A DNA stretch of 33,620 nucleotides, from positions 1 to 33,620 of the forward strand of contig JAHFKT010000008.1 of assembly GCA_023245235.1 (NCBI GenBank). The letters run 5' to 3'. This stretch comes from Candidatus Yanofskyibacteriota bacterium. Its GTDB lineage: Bacteria > Patescibacteriota > Minisyncoccia > 2-02-FULL-40-12 > GWA2-44-9. The translations under genes and the position numbers were made by a program. How positions within the stretch are numbered: the first letter of the stretch is position 1; each line of letters begins with the position of its first letter. Below the pieces are notes generated by a model. It was given only the letters and a program-made list of their open reading frames with translations. It made no database searches and was not told where the DNA came from. Shown here one piece after another: positions 8,187-16,746 of the stretch.

Positions 8187-9449
8187 ATGTTGGATACAAA
8201 ACAGTTCGCGTCGGCCATAAAGCAGATCTCGGAAGAGAAAGGCATTTCCGAGCAGAGCGTCTTTGAAACGATCGAAGCCGCTATCGCCGCCGCTTATAAG
8301 CGCGATTACGGCAAGAAAGGCCAGATCATAAAAGCTAAGATGGACCCCGAGACCGGCAAGCTTGAGATGACCCAGATACATTACGTTGTCGAGGGCGTCG
8401 ACGAAGCAGGCGATATCACCGGACCCCTCCCCGTCAAAGTCGTGGAGGAAAAACCAGACTTTCAGGATCTCGAGGGCATGCGCCGTTCGCGCCGTATGCC
8501 GGGTGAGTCTGCCCCGGAAGAGCCCGGGGAGCTTAAGATAAAATTCAATCCCGAGAAGCACGTGCTCCTGAAGGAGGCCAGAGAAAAAAGTAAACACGTT
8601 AAGGTGGGGGACGAGGTCATAACAAAACTTGAGCCGAAGACCGATTTCGGCCGCATCGCCGCCCAGACAGCCAAGCAGGTCATTATCCAAAGACTCAGAG
8701 AAGCGGAGCGGGGTGCGATATTCTCAGAATTCAAGGGCCGCGAAGGAGAGATCATCAGCGGCGTGGTTCAGCGCCGGGAGGGAACGCTTGTCTTTGTGGA
8801 CCTGGGAAAGACCAACGGACTTCTGACCCCTGCTGAGCAGATGTTCACCGACAACTACCGACTCAGCCAGCGTTATCGGTTCATGATAGTAAAAGTTGAG
8901 GAGACCTCCCGGGGTCCGGTAGTTCTGCTTTCCCGGGCTCACCCCAAATTAGTGCTTGGCCTGTTCCGTGTTGAAGTTCCGGAGATCGACTCCGGTAGCG
9001 TCGAAGTGAGAGCTATCGCCCGTGAGGCAGGCTCACGCACCAAGATCGCGGTAGCATCAAAAGAAGAGGGCATTGACCCGATCGGTTCCTTGGTCGGCCA
9101 AAAGGGCGTCCGCGTCCAGACGGTTATTAATGAACTCTCAGGCGAGAAGATAGACATTATTCTTTGGAGCGATACGCCGAAAGACTTTATTGCCAACGCA
9201 TTTTCACCGGCCAAGGTCCTTAACGTGAAGATACTCGATGATAAGCGCAAACACGCTCTCGTGGAGGTGTCGGATGACCAGTTCTCGTTAGCCATCGGCA
9301 AGAAGGGTCAGAACGTCCGTTTGGCAGCCAAGCTGACAGGCTGGAAAATAGACGTCAGGTCTCCGAAAGAAAACCTCGCCTTTGATGAAACTAAGGCGGC
9401 AGAAGAGAAAGCAGCCGAGATTCAGAAGGAAGAACCTGCCGCGGAATAA
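8187..9449 (+). CDS. nusA: Transcription termination/antitermination factor NusA
   Basis: MLDTKQFASAIKQISEEKGISEQSVFETIEAAIAAAYKRDYGKKG; S1 and KH regions (VGQKGVRVQTVINELSGEKIDIILWSD, AIGKKGQNVRLAAKLTGWKIDV). Confidence 0.95.
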   Translation: MLDTKQFASAIKQISEEKGISEQSVFETIEAAIAAAYKRDYGKKGQIIKAKMDPETGKLEMTQIHYVVEGVDEAGDITGPLPVKVVEEKPDFQDLEGMRRSRRMPGESAPEEPGELKIKFNPEKHVLLKEAREKSKHVKVGDEVITKLEPKTDFGRIAAQTAKQVIIQRLREAERGAIFSEFKGREGEIISGVVQRREGTLVFVDLGKTNGLLTPAEQMFTDNYRLSQRYRFMIVKVEETSRGPVVLLSRAHPKLVLGLFRVEVPEIDSGSVEVRAIAREAGSRTKIAVASKEEGIDPIGSLVGQKGVRVQTVINELSGEKIDIILWSDTPKDFIANAFSPAKVLNVKILDDKRKHALVEVSDDQFSLAIGKKGQNVRLAAKLTGWKIDVRSPKENLAFDETKAAEEKAAEIQKEEPAAE

Positions 9450-9450
9450 C

Positions 9451-10731
9451 ATGACATTCACCACAAAAAAAACAGATCAGAACGGGATCGAGTTGACTAT
9501 CGAGCTCGGCAAAGAAGATCTGGGGCATTACATTAAAGAAACTGAGCAGGCGCTCGGAAAGAGCCTCGAAGTTCCCGGATTCAGAAAAGGTAAAGTTCCG
9601 AACGATGTCATCAAGAAACAGCTTGGTGATTCCAAAATCCTTGAGGCCGCTCTCCAGACCGCGATGCAAAGAAGTCTGGCCCGCGTTATCCAGGAGCAGG
9701 GCCTCGATGTACTGGAAGCATCGGATCTGAAGATCAAAGATAACTCCGCTGAACGGCTGATATATACCGTGGCCTTGCGACTATTCCCGGCAGTGACCAT
9801 GCCTCCGCTCGAGACGATAAAAGTCCAACGACGGCCCGTTACGGTGGAAACAAAGGAGATAGACCAAACTCTTGAGACACTGAAGGCGTCCCGGGCGATC
9901 CTTACCGATAAAGATGGGGCCGCCGAGCAGGGCGACCGTGTCGAAGTTGATTTTGAGGTCAGCGAGGACGGCAAACTTATTGATGGGGGATCGAGCAAGA
10001 ATCACCCGGTAGTCATCGGTAATAAGAATTTTATCCCGGGCTTTGAAGAGGAGTTGATCGGACTCAGAAAGGGTGAGCATAAAGATTTTTCATTGACCGC
10101 GCCTAGGGATTTTGCCAATAAAGAGATCGCGGGCAAAAAACTCGACTTCAAGGTGACAATTCAGGAAGTGAAAAAAGTTACCATGCCGGAGTTGACGGAC
10201 GATTTCGCCAGAAGCATCGGTAAGTTCGATAATATTGACCAGCTGATCCTTAATTTAAAGGACGGTCTGGCTGAAGAAAAAAAAGATAAAGAACGGCAGC
10301 GTCTGCGGCTGGAGATCATAAACAAGATCATTGAAGGATCCCGCTGTGATGCGCCGGCCGTAATGATTACCGAGCAGCTTGATTCTATGATCGAGAATTT
10401 TGACCAGGACCTTCACCGTCACGATATGGAGCTCGGCCTGTATCTGTCAAAGCTCGGAAAGACCCAGGACGATCTCCGGAAAGAATGGCAAAAAGAAGCC
10501 GAGCGTCATGTTAAAATGGCCCTGATTCTTCATGCCGTCGCCCGTGAACGGGAGATCTCCGTTGAGCCGGAAGAAGTCACTCAGGCCCTGGAAGCACTGG
10601 TGCAATCGACCATGATCAGGGAGGGGGGCCAGAACCTGGATTTTGATATGGAGCGTATGCGCGCAAGCATCCGGTCACGTCTTCTGAACGAGAGGACGCT
10701 CGAGTTTCTCGAGCGGACCTGCGCGGTATAA
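9451..10731 (+). CDS. tig: Trigger factor
   Basis: From ATG 9451 MTFTTKKTDQNGIELTIELGKEDLGHYIKETEQALGKSLEVPGFRKGKVPNDVIKKQLG (ribosome-binding signature GFRKGKVP), PPIase-like middle domain, helical C-terminal domain. Confidence 0.94.
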   Translation: MTFTTKKTDQNGIELTIELGKEDLGHYIKETEQALGKSLEVPGFRKGKVPNDVIKKQLGDSKILEAALQTAMQRSLARVIQEQGLDVLEASDLKIKDNSAERLIYTVALRLFPAVTMPPLETIKVQRRPVTVETKEIDQTLETLKASRAILTDKDGAAEQGDRVEVDFEVSEDGKLIDGGSSKNHPVVIGNKNFIPGFEEELIGLRKGEHKDFSLTAPRDFANKEIAGKKLDFKVTIQEVKKVTMPELTDDFARSIGKFDNIDQLILNLKDGLAEEKKDKERQRLRLEIINKIIEGSRCDAPAVMITEQLDSMIENFDQDLHRHDMELGLYLSKLGKTQDDLRKEWQKEAERHVKMALILHAVAREREISVEPEEVTQALEALVQSTMIREGGQNLDFDMERMRASIRSRLLNERTLEFLERTCAV

Positions 10732-10732
10732 A

Positions 10733-10770
10733 AACAAAAGGCCCCGGCTTGCGCCGGGGCCTTTTGTTTT
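10733..10770 (+). terminator. Intrinsic terminator after tig
   Basis: aaaacaaaaggccccggcttgcgccggggccttttgtttt. Confidence 0.9.
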
Positions 10771-10931
10771 GGTACCAGGTACTCGTACCGCTTGTAGCCG
10801 GACCCATTTGTATATAAAATGGATATAAGAGTATCTCTTCGGGAAGGAAGGAATACCTGTGACTACAAAGATACGAAGCACCCAGTAACTAGATAGTATC
10901 TATTATATACTAACTTTTAATTATTGTCAAG

Positions 10932-11309
10932 ATGTGGCAATCGGTCAAACTTTCACACACTATTCTTCGGATTTCCCTTGCCATTGTATTCTTATGGTTC
11001 GGTATCGATAAGTTCTTTCATCCGGACTATTGGCTGAATGCTTGGATTCCCGCCTCGGTTGTGCAGGTAGCCGGACTATTTCATATAACCGCGTATTCGC
11101 TGGTATACGCCCTCGCTGTCTTTGAAGTCGTGGTCGGCGTCAGTTTTGTCACCAATATGTACATCGCGGTGTTCGGGTCATTGGCATTCTTATTTTTAGC
11201 CGTCATTCCGTTATTCCAGGGATTGAACGAGGTATTAGTGCGGGATATCGGCCTCATGGGAGGATTACTGGCTCTGGTCTTCTGGCCGGGCGGTCAGCGG
11301 AAGTATTGA
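10932..11309 (+). CDS. DoxX-like small integral membrane protein
   Basis: 125 aa with several hydrophobic segments; LRISLAIVFLWFGIDKFFHPDYW resembles the DoxX-family start. Confidence 0.6.
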   Translation: MWQSVKLSHTILRISLAIVFLWFGIDKFFHPDYWLNAWIPASVVQVAGLFHITAYSLVYALAVFEVVVGVSFVTNMYIAVFGSLAFLFLAVIPLFQGLNEVLVRDIGLMGGLLALVFWPGGQRKY

Positions 11310-11376
11310 TGGTTTTTATAGAATGATCTCCGGATATATGGTATAGTACTTTGGCCAGCGAGAACTGGCTTTTTAG

Positions 11377-12546
11377 ATGAAAAAAATTTACCTGGACAAT
11401 GCGGCCGCTACACCGATCGATCCCCGTGTCGTTCGGGCAATGGCCGAGGCCGCTGCATATTTCGGAAATCCGTCCTCGTTTAACGATGCCGGCCGGACCG
11501 CCCGGGGGGAGCTTGAAAAAGCCCGGCATATCATCGCCGGCTTTCTGGGCGCGCGACCGGACGAGATCGTCTTTACAGATTCCGGTTCGGAGGCCAACAA
11601 TCTGGCTATCTTGGGAACAATGACCCGGTTCGGTTCCGGCCGTATCGTAACTACGCCCATCGAACACCCCTCGGTTCTTGGACCACTCAGAAAACTCCCG
11701 AAGCTAAAAATAGGATATCTGAAAGTAGACTCCTCTGGCCGTATTGATGTTTCGGGTCTGGAAAAGACGCTGACCCCCGGCTGCCGTATGATTTCGGTGA
11801 TGTATGCTAATAATGAGATCGGCACTATCGAACCCATCCGGAAGATCGGGAGGATGATAGGGCAGTATAGGAATAAAAAAAGTAGCGACAGACCCCTGTT
11901 CCATGTTGATGCCTGCCAGGCGGCCGGATATCTTGACATGAATGTTCAACGCCTCGGCGCCGACCTCCTGACATTTAACGGGTCCAAGATCTACGGCCCG
12001 CACGGCATTGGAGCGCTGTATATACGTCGGGGTACTCCTATTCAGCCGCTCATTATCGGCGGAGGTCAGGAGCATGGCTTGAGGGCGGGTACCGAGAATC
12101 TCCAGGCCATCATCGGGTTCGCAAAAGCCGTTACGCTGATCGGCAAGAACGATACAAAGACCATCGCACTCATCAGAGATTATGCGATAGCTCAGCTGCA
12201 AAAGAAGCTGCCGGGCATTATCCTGAACGGTCCGATAGGGGACGAGCGTCTCGCGAATAATATCAATATCTGCATTCCGGGTCTTGAGAGCGAGGCCATA
12301 CTCTTGGAACTTGATAAGTACGGCATTTCAGCCGGCAGCGGTTCGGCCTGTACGGCACATTCAGTTGAGCCGTCTCATGTATTGAAGGCGATAGGCGTAC
12401 CGGCAAAATACATCAACGGAGCCCTAAGATTCTCTCTCGGCCGGGACACAACAAAAGCCGATATGGATCGGCTTGTTGGGGCGCTGGAGAGAGTATTCAA
12501 GGACCTGCGACGCAGGTACCAGAACAAGACTACAAAGGCTTCTTGA
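11377..12546 (+). CDS. Cysteine desulfurase (NifS/IscS family)
   Basis: MKKIYLDNAAATPIDPRVVRAM, FTDSGSEANNLAI, HVDACQAAGY, FNGSKIYGPHGIGALY, SAGSGSACTAH. Confidence 0.95.
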   Translation: MKKIYLDNAAATPIDPRVVRAMAEAAAYFGNPSSFNDAGRTARGELEKARHIIAGFLGARPDEIVFTDSGSEANNLAILGTMTRFGSGRIVTTPIEHPSVLGPLRKLPKLKIGYLKVDSSGRIDVSGLEKTLTPGCRMISVMYANNEIGTIEPIRKIGRMIGQYRNKKSSDRPLFHVDACQAAGYLDMNVQRLGADLLTFNGSKIYGPHGIGALYIRRGTPIQPLIIGGGQEHGLRAGTENLQAIIGFAKAVTLIGKNDTKTIALIRDYAIAQLQKKLPGIILNGPIGDERLANNINICIPGLESEAILLELDKYGISAGSGSACTAHSVEPSHVLKAIGVPAKYINGALRFSLGRDTTKADMDRLVGALERVFKDLRRRYQNKTTKAS

Positions 12547-12952
12547 GCAGTGCTTTCAGGAGATCCCGCTCCTCCGGACTCAAACGTTCCCTGAATTCTT
12601 TTTCGTATTCGCGGGCGGCACCGTGGGCGGTATTTTCCAGACCCGCCTTCTTGAACTGGATCTCGACTAATTCATGGAGCAAGAGGAGACGCTTTAAATT
12701 AGCCGGCAGGTCTTCCCAAATAAAAATTCGCCAGAGTCCGCGCTCGGGTGGGAAGAACTCGGCCGGTTGGCCGTTCGACGTCCCGTCTTCATTGCTGTTT
12801 GGAACGTTAATGAACTCATAGATCTCTCCGTTCAGTTCGAATGTCGCGTTGGATGCAAAAGAGGAACCGGCCTCTATTGTCGAGATAGCTTCTTTTATAG
12901 CCCGCAATCCCTCTGGAGTTATGCGCGGCGGTCGGGGAGGTTTTTCAGCCAT
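12530..12952 (-). CDS. Hypothetical protein with HELVE...H motif
   Basis: 140 aa, contains LLLLHELVEIQFKKAGLENTAHGAAREYEKEF; starts 3 nt after the stop of the upstream DUF155-like gene. Confidence 0.7.
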   Translation of the reverse strand: MAEKPPRPPRITPEGLRAIKEAISTIEAGSSFASNATFELNGEIYEFINVPNSNEDGTSNGQPAEFFPPERGLWRIFIWEDLPANLKRLLLLHELVEIQFKKAGLENTAHGAAREYEKEFRERLSPEERDLLKALLKKPL

Positions 12953-12955
12953 GGT

Positions 12956-13792
12956 TTATCTGAACATATACGTTAGCATGGTAACTATGGAATCAAAGGG
13001 TACAATAAGTAATATCTCGATCACGATGAGTACGATGACTATCCATTCAAGAAAGGTACTCCTCTTTTCGGCGAGAAAATTAATGAGCATCTGCGACGTA
13101 TCTGACAGGTAATTTATCTTCTTGTCGAGGACATCGAACCTGACCTTGATGTCATACTCCGAATCCATCCGGACATAGAGGGTCTCAAGCTCCGGCGACT
13201 CCCAGACCTCCTCGGGCTTATCGAAAAGGGCCAGATGGACCACTGCTGTTTGTTTTACCGATAAGACCCGGCCGATCTGTTTCAGAAGTTCTTTCTCGGA
13301 GAGGAGAGCCCGACCGCTTAACTTGAGATTCTCAACGATCGTCCCGACCTCACCTAAGCTTGCTTCGATCTCGCCCTCGTAGCGTTCGAGAGCCACTGAT
13401 TGAGACAGGACATACGAAATGATCTTTATCTTTTCCACGTCCAACTGAGTCGAGTACACTTTCTCAAAGGTTACCTTCTCAACAGTTCCGCCGACAAAGA
13501 CCTTCGTATCCTCATCATAGGGATATTCGGCCCGCTTGTTCTTTACGAACGACTGCACTTCACGTAAAAATTGGGCGCGCAGCCGTTCAGTCACATTCCA
13601 GAATGTCACCGAACCAAATTTGGTCAGAACGGCGTACTGATCCTTGAGGAGTTTTATCACCAGGGGACTGTCCCGGTTCAAAAATGAATACTGCTTCAAT
13701 CCCTCCTGAACTCGCTTCAGGTCGATAAAATCACCCACATAGAGGGCTTCCACATGGTATTTCTGATAGTTTTGAGGCGTTTTCTGGGCCAT
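12956..13792 (-). CDS. DUF155/RMD1-Sif2-like membrane protein
   Basis: LSQSVALERYEGEIEASLGEVGTIVENLKLSGRALLSEKELLKQIGRVLSVKQTAVVHLALFDKPEEVWESPELETLY...LEWIVIVLIVIEILLIV resembles the conserved DUF155 C-terminal half. Confidence 0.82.
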   Translation of the reverse strand: MAQKTPQNYQKYHVEALYVGDFIDLKRVQEGLKQYSFLNRDSPLVIKLLKDQYAVLTKFGSVTFWNVTERLRAQFLREVQSFVKNKRAEYPYDEDTKVFVGGTVEKVTFEKVYSTQLDVEKIKIISYVLSQSVALERYEGEIEASLGEVGTIVENLKLSGRALLSEKELLKQIGRVLSVKQTAVVHLALFDKPEEVWESPELETLYVRMDSEYDIKVRFDVLDKKINYLSDTSQMLINFLAEKRSTFLEWIVIVLIVIEILLIVPFDSIVTMLTYMFR

Positions 13793-13864
13793 ATACTACA
13801 ACCATACCACAGCTGAGTTTATTGGCTCAAATAAAGAATCGCTCCCCGGTTTCTTGCCTGCTGC

Positions 13865-15046
13865 CTATATATCCTTAGCCCGGTCGGTAAATTTTAGTGT
13901 GTATTTTTTGTTTCTGTAAAGAGCGGAGATAGAGAAGTTGATCAGCCACGTAATCGCTATTATGACTATGAAATATATGGCACCCAGGGCAGTAAATGTC
14001 GGCAACTCACTTTTAGAGAAGTAGCCCATTATGCCGGAGACTACGCCGATGCTGGTGATCACCTGCAACGATTGTATGCCCCTGCTGGTACCCTGATTCT
14101 TGATCTCTATGATGTTTTGTATGGCCGATGATAGATAGTCCGTGGTCATCTTCCAGATCTCTTTTATATAATCCAGCGTATCTGTTAAAACCTCGAATTT
14201 GAACTCGAACAGTTTTCTGAGATGCTCTTCGATGTTGGAACCTTTTGCGATGGAAGAGCGGGTGCGGATATAAGAACCCATCTGATTGATCCTATTACTG
14301 ATCAGGCTTATCGTTTTCTGATAGCTGTCCAATTTGGCCCGGATCGGTTCGATCTCGTTACCCCGCAGTGATCGTCTTTCTTTAATGTCTGAGATCTCTT
14401 CCCAGAGATTTCTGTGGATGTTCAGGTACTTCTCCAGCTGGTCCTTGAACTCCCTGAAGAATATCTGCATTTCGACCAATCCCGCGACTGCGCCTTCTGA
14501 CTTAGGGGAGGAGACTATAAAGATATACCCCGGCGTCTTGTGGACGATAATATCCTCAGACGAGATGGTGCTGTAGATATCACCGAATTCATCCCGGGAG
14601 GGTCGGAAGGCTTTCGGGTCGGCCTGGACCACACTTACGACGATCGGATGAACCGTCTTAATGTTCGCCAAAACTTTAGGCGTCGGCGCTCCGAGGGAGA
14701 AAATGTAAGAGGTCGCAGGATTTAATACCTCATTGAAATAGGCCTCAAGGAGCCCCTTCGCCTTCTTTATAGCGTCCAGGGCGTCCATCTCGATCTCAAG
14801 AATGTACAGACCGTCCTCGTAGTATCTCACTTCGACCCCGTTCTTACTTTTTGCTTTTACAAACTCAAAGTACCCTGCTTCTCTGCTGACCGATTCGAAG
14901 GCGAACTTTTTATGAAATTCTGAGAGCTTCTCTTTCGAGAGTTCGAGGCTTGACTTAGCAAGGGCAAAAAGGTCATAGATCTCGCTTAGGTGAAGCGTTG
15001 TTCTTTGATACCAGCCGCCATACGTAACTCTAAATTTTTGTTCCAC
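13865..15046 (-). CDS. Hypothetical membrane protein: long helical region plus C-terminal TM hairpin, possibly CorA-like topology
   Basis: GTG start right after TATAAT-TCGGAG; C-terminus RGIQSLQVITSIGVVSGIMGYFSKSELPTFTALGAIYFIVIIAITWLINF. Confidence 0.7.
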   Translation of the reverse strand: MEQKFRVTYGGWYQRTTLHLSEIYDLFALAKSSLELSKEKLSEFHKKFAFESVSREAGYFEFVKAKSKNGVEVRYYEDGLYILEIEMDALDAIKKAKGLLEAYFNEVLNPATSYIFSLGAPTPKVLANIKTVHPIVVSVVQADPKAFRPSRDEFGDIYSTISSEDIIVHKTPGYIFIVSSPKSEGAVAGLVEMQIFFREFKDQLEKYLNIHRNLWEEISDIKERRSLRGNEIEPIRAKLDSYQKTISLISNRINQMGSYIRTRSSIAKGSNIEEHLRKLFEFKFEVLTDTLDYIKEIWKMTTDYLSSAIQNIIEIKNQGTSRGIQSLQVITSIGVVSGIMGYFSKSELPTFTALGAIYFIVIIAITWLINFSISALYRNKKYTLKFTDRAKDI

Positions 15047-15134
15047 CTCCGAATTATATGATTAACGGACCCCGCAGTCCACCGGACCCCGCAAAACAGA
15101 AACCCAGTCAAAGGACTGGATTTCTGAACATTGT

Positions 15135-15206
15135 GCGCCCGGTAGGATTCGAACCTACGACAATCTCCTTAAGAGGGAGCTGCTCTACCAACTGAGCTAC
15201 GGGCGC
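15135..15206 (-). tRNA. tRNA-Lys(CTT)
   Basis: GCGCCCGTAGCTCAGTTGGTAGAGCAGCTCCCTCTTAAGGAGATTGTCGTAGGTTCGAATCCTACCGGGCGC; anticodon loop CTCTTAA. Confidence 0.93.
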
Positions 15207-15223
15207 ATATATTTGCTGACGGT

Positions 15224-15294
15224 GCGCCCGGAGGGAATCGAACCCCCACCAACAGCTTCGAAGGCTGCTGCTCTATCCGTTGAGCTACGGGCGC
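15224..15294 (-). tRNA. tRNA-Arg(TCG)
   Basis: GCGCCCGTAGCTCAACGGATAGAGCAGCAGCCTTCGAAGCTGTTGGTGGGGGTTCGATTCCCTCCGGGCGC; loop CTTCGAA. Confidence 0.92.
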
Positions 15295-15344
15295 GAACGA
15301 GTTTTCAAATACGGCTATTTTACCAGGAAATTGACCCTTTAGCA

Positions 15345-15381
15345 ATCAAAAACTCCGCGAACCGTTCGCGGAGTTTTTGAT
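15345..15381. terminator. Intrinsic terminator
   Basis: atcaaaaactccgcgaac-c-gttcgcggagtttttgat, perfect 18-bp arms, immediately after the 3D-domain gene (minus). Confidence 0.88.
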
Positions 15382-15382
15382 G

Positions 15383-15976
15383 TCAGGAGACGATCTCGAT
15401 CCTGACGATTCTGCGGCCAAGGTTCATGGCTGAAGCGTAATCGGGAAGCAGGACGTCGATATTATTACAATAGCGCTTATTCATGCGGTCCTCAACAAAG
15501 AAGATAGTATCGCCGTAGAGACTGGGAATCTTAATAGCCGTATGGAGGGGGATTATATTATTACCATGACTGTCGCAGATATTAGCGGCGACAATATTTA
15601 AGTCGGTAGTACATATATTCAGTCCACTGGCGGCTCTGCAGGGCGAAGCATCTGTCTGTCCGCGAACGGCATTGTAACCGGATGCACTGACTACGTATGT
15701 CTTCGGGGGAACCTTCGATTTAGCCGTGCTTGCGGCGGGGTTGGTCACAGAGGTTACCGTACTCGCCTGAATAGCCGGATTATTAGTGTCTATCGTGAGT
15801 CCCTGGATGGTTCGGAAAATGCCCTCACCCAAAAATAGACTCGAGGAACCGTTATCTGTGTTACTGCCGGCTTGTGCGCTCGACTGGAACCAGCCGGCGT
15901 TAGCTTTAGCCGCAGTTGCTACGTTAAACATGACGAGTAAAAGAGCGATACCGGTGACCTTTTTCATTGTATTCAT
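15383..15976 (-). CDS. Exported 3D-domain (double-psi beta-barrel-like) protein, possible cell-wall enzyme
   Basis: Signal-like MNTMKKVTGIALLLVMFNVATAAKANA; C-terminal VVSASGYNAVRGQTDASPCRAASGLNICTTDLNIVAANI...FVEDRMNKRYCNNIDVLLPDYASAMNLGRRIVRIEIV is typical of 3D domains. The TTG at 15997 used by the ORF track is less likely. Confidence 0.82.
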   Translation of the reverse strand: MNTMKKVTGIALLLVMFNVATAAKANAGWFQSSAQAGSNTDNGSSSLFLGEGIFRTIQGLTIDTNNPAIQASTVTSVTNPAASTAKSKVPPKTYVVSASGYNAVRGQTDASPCRAASGLNICTTDLNIVAANICDSHGNNIIPLHTAIKIPSLYGDTIFFVEDRMNKRYCNNIDVLLPDYASAMNLGRRIVRIEIVS

Positions 15977-16077
15977 GAGCCTGTGAGAAGTAGGCAATCC
16001 GGGGCCTTTTAGGGAACAAAAAAACGGCCTACTAAGCCATTGATTGCACTAGGTTACTTCTTTTAGGTTGTGCCTAC

Positions 16078-16106
16078 ATACTATCAGATTTAGCCCCAAA
16101 AGTCAA
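16078..16106 (-). promoter_or_regulatory. Sigma70-type promoter of the 3D-domain gene
   Basis: Minus strand TTGACT (16106-16101), 17 bp, TAGTAT (16083-16078). Confidence 0.7.
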
Positions 16107-16137
16107 GACCCTCCGGAAGACTCCGGGGTTCAATTTT

Positions 16138-16629
16138 TTAACCCTGAGCCAGGCCCTTTTCGCGGGCTTTTCTGGCAAAGTGACGGCGCCAGGCCCGGGA
16201 TCCGGATTCTGCTGAAATAAGAAGCGTGAAAAGGCCGATCAGAATAAGAACCCCGTCATAGCTATAGCGGTTGACGCTGTTATCGGCCAGGTGTAGCCAC
16301 AGGCCGAATTCGTCGAACGAAAGGCCAAGACCGAAGCCATGGAGCAGGGAGATGAGGTATTTATCGCGGGGCCTGTAATTGACCAGGGCAAGATAACCGG
16401 AAACCGCGAGGATAATGAAACCGTACGAGTAGTGATGAACATGAAGACCGAGAATGGGGATGAATAACCAGGGAGCGACATGACTGAGGAGGCGTGCTCC
16501 GCTAAAAGTAATTAGAAAAGCCACCGCGATCGGGAACAATATGTACAGATATACGTCAGTTTCTTTGTTGGCGATTTTCTCGCTCAGCTTCTTTTTCTGA
16601 GTGATCCTCGAGAAGATACTGAAAAGCAT
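16138..16629 (-). CDS. Hypothetical integral membrane protein
   Basis: From ATG 16629 MLFSIFSRITQKKKLSEKIANKETDVYLYILFPIAVAFLITF...; the N-terminal part of the track ORF (16630-16743) is translation through tRNA-Gly. Confidence 0.75.
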   Translation of the reverse strand: MLFSIFSRITQKKKLSEKIANKETDVYLYILFPIAVAFLITFSGARLLSHVAPWLFIPILGLHVHHYSYGFIILAVSGYLALVNYRPRDKYLISLLHGFGLGLSFDEFGLWLHLADNSVNRYSYDGVLILIGLFTLLISAESGSRAWRRHFARKAREKGLAQG

Positions 16630-16632
16630 GGA

Positions 16633-16702
16633 GCGGGTAACGGGAGTCGAACCCGTCTCTGGTCCTTGGCAAGGACCCATAATACCGATATACGATACCC
16701 GC
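16633..16702 (-). tRNA. tRNA-Gly(GCC)
   Basis: GCGGGTATCGTATATCGGTATTATGGGTCCTTGCCAAGGACCAGAGACGGGTTCGACTCCCGTTACCCGC. Confidence 0.92.
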
Positions 16703-16746
16703 AATATAGCACCTATAGTAGGATAATTTCCGCTTCGAGGCAAATC

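Noticed and set aside
8034-8690. 218-aa minus-strand ORF opposite the start of nusA
   Set aside because: Overlaps conserved NusA coding sequence and the promoter region; no family signal.
15977-15997. TTG start for the 3D-domain protein used in the ORF track
   Set aside because: The ATG at 15976 gives a cleaner signal peptide, and the TTG falls inside the leader element.
16630-16743. N-terminal extension of the 16138..16743 ORF
   Set aside because: It translates through tRNA-Gly; the real start is more likely ATG 16629.
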